A program made the translations under genes and the position numbers. DNA of 64,000 nt from Ferruginibacter albus. GTDB taxonomy: Bacteria; Bacteroidota; Bacteroidia; Chitinophagales; Chitinophagaceae. A model generated the notes under the pieces. The model had not been told where the DNA came from and made no database searches. It worked only from the letters and a program-made list of their open reading frames with translations. The stretch covers positions 1,824,001 to 1,888,000 of the forward strand of contig NZ_CP083388.1 of assembly GCF_020042285.1 (NCBI RefSeq), read 5' to 3'. This document shows, one piece after another, positions 63,425-64,000 of the stretch; position 1 is the stretch's first letter, and each line of letters opens with the position of its first letter.

Positions 63425-64000
63425 ATGAACAAGAAAGTAATTAAGGTTAATGCAGATGATAATGTAATTGTTGCATTAACAGATTTGCAGAAAGGAGAAA
63501 CAGTTGAATATAATGGCGAATCATTCACGTTGCAAACGGATGTGGCTGCCAAACATAAGTTTGTTACCGGCGATTTAAAAATTGGCGATGAAATACACAT
63601 GTATGGAGTATTAGTAGGTAAAGCTTCGGAGCCGATTGCAAAAGGAGCACGTATAACAACTACCAATATTAAACATGCAGTATCAGGGGAGTTTGTGGTA
63701 AATCAAAATGATGTTAAATGGAACGCTCCTGATGTTTCTAAATGGAAAGGAAAAGAATTTTTAGGATATCATCGCAGCGATGGAAAAGTGGGTACAGCTA
63801 ATTATTGGTTGGTAGTTCCATTAGTATTTTGTGAAAACAGGAATATTGAAATTTTAAAAGAAGCTTTCTTAAAAGAATTAGGTTTTGCAAAACCTAATAA
63901 TTATCAGCAACAGGTAAAAGAGTTGGTTAAACTAAAAGAAAGTGGTGCCAGCATGGAAGAGATATTGAACTTCCAGTTTACTGTTGAAGCAAGTACCTCA
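63425..64000 (+). CDS. uxaA: Altronate dehydratase, N-terminal part
   Basis: 192 codons are present; the frame is open to the right edge. The N-terminal SAF domain (~1-85) has VIVALTDLQKGETVEYNGES, AKHKFVTGDLKIGDEIHMYG and VLVGKASEPIAKGARITTTN. The second domain starts with FLGYHRSDGKVGTANYWLVV, characteristic of UxaA/GarD enzymes. It dehydrates altronate to 2-keto-3-deoxygluconate, where the galacturonate branch meets the KduI/KduD branch. The start is the ATG three bases after uxaB. Confidence 0.95.
   Translation, partial: MNKKVIKVNADDNVIVALTDLQKGETVEYNGESFTLQTDVAAKHKFVTGDLKIGDEIHMYGVLVGKASEPIAKGARITTTNIKHAVSGEFVVNQNDVKWNAPDVSKWKGKEFLGYHRSDGKVGTANYWLVVPLVFCENRNIEILKEAFLKELGFAKPNNYQQQVKELVKLKESGASMEEILNFQFTVEASTS

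Overview
The window looks like a chromosomal segment of a low-GC Bacteroidota bacterium, most likely of the Chitinophagaceae. This placement is inferred from family content: two SusC-type TonB-dependent receptors and a SusD; type IX secretion (T9SS) type A and type B sorting domains; a PorP/SprF protein; DUF4199, DUF4294 and DUF2027 proteins; the bacillithiol enzyme BshB1; and a few TAnnTTTG-type promoter elements. No rRNA or species marker is present.

Layout. 1-5650: the N-terminal part of a SusC receptor (minus, running off the left edge), a divergent NarL-type response regulator and TPR-type histidine kinase pair, and a secreted S1/P1 nuclease. 5836-13954: a T9SS-exported protein, a DUF2027-Smr protein, a hexose-6-phosphate mutarotase between two copies of a 143-bp repeat, RNase P RNA, a frameshifted small membrane protein gene, a lipoprotein and an Na+/H+ antiporter. 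13993-19284 (minus): glnS, a fatty acid desaturase, bshB1, an unknown secreted protein and a DUF4294 protein. 19379-26146 (minus): a tightly packed operon with the four enzymes expected for GDP-D-glycero-alpha-D-manno-heptose (kinase, isomerase, nucleotidyltransferase, phosphatase), two glycosyltransferases, a DUF4199 membrane protein and a dihydroorotase homologue that has lost most metal ligands. 26305-39611 (minus): tRNA-Pro(GGG), PorP/SprF and two translationally coupled giant PKD-repeat surface proteins (1701 and 2271 residues). Their last ~796 codons are the same at protein level and almost identical as DNA.

39612-40675 is non-coding and contains an exact-period 21-bp tandem array of 16 units, many of them imperfect palindromes. 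40676-64000 is a pectin utilisation locus: LacI regulator, SusC/SusD, PL1 pectate lyase, an unknown T9SS cargo, CE8 pectin methylesterase, a Gfo/Idh oxidoreductase, KduD, KduI, a CE12-GH28 fusion, a GH105-DUF4350 fusion, a CE8-PL10 fusion, UxaB and the start of UxaA. Together these would de-esterify and cleave homogalacturonan and rhamnogalacturonan outside the cell or in the periplasm, import the oligomers, and convert the uronates to 2-keto-3-deoxygluconate. A LacI-type palindrome lies between lacI and susC, and related half-sites occur upstream of the genes at 50126 and 53744, which suggests a local regulon.

The observations I find most worth checking are the 21-bp array, the sequence homogenisation of the giant-protein C-termini, the degenerate dihydroorotase in the heptose/glycosyltransferase operon, the operator-like motif series, and the palindromic element inserted in frame in the GH105 signal peptide. 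All calls come from reading the sequence; no database search was run.
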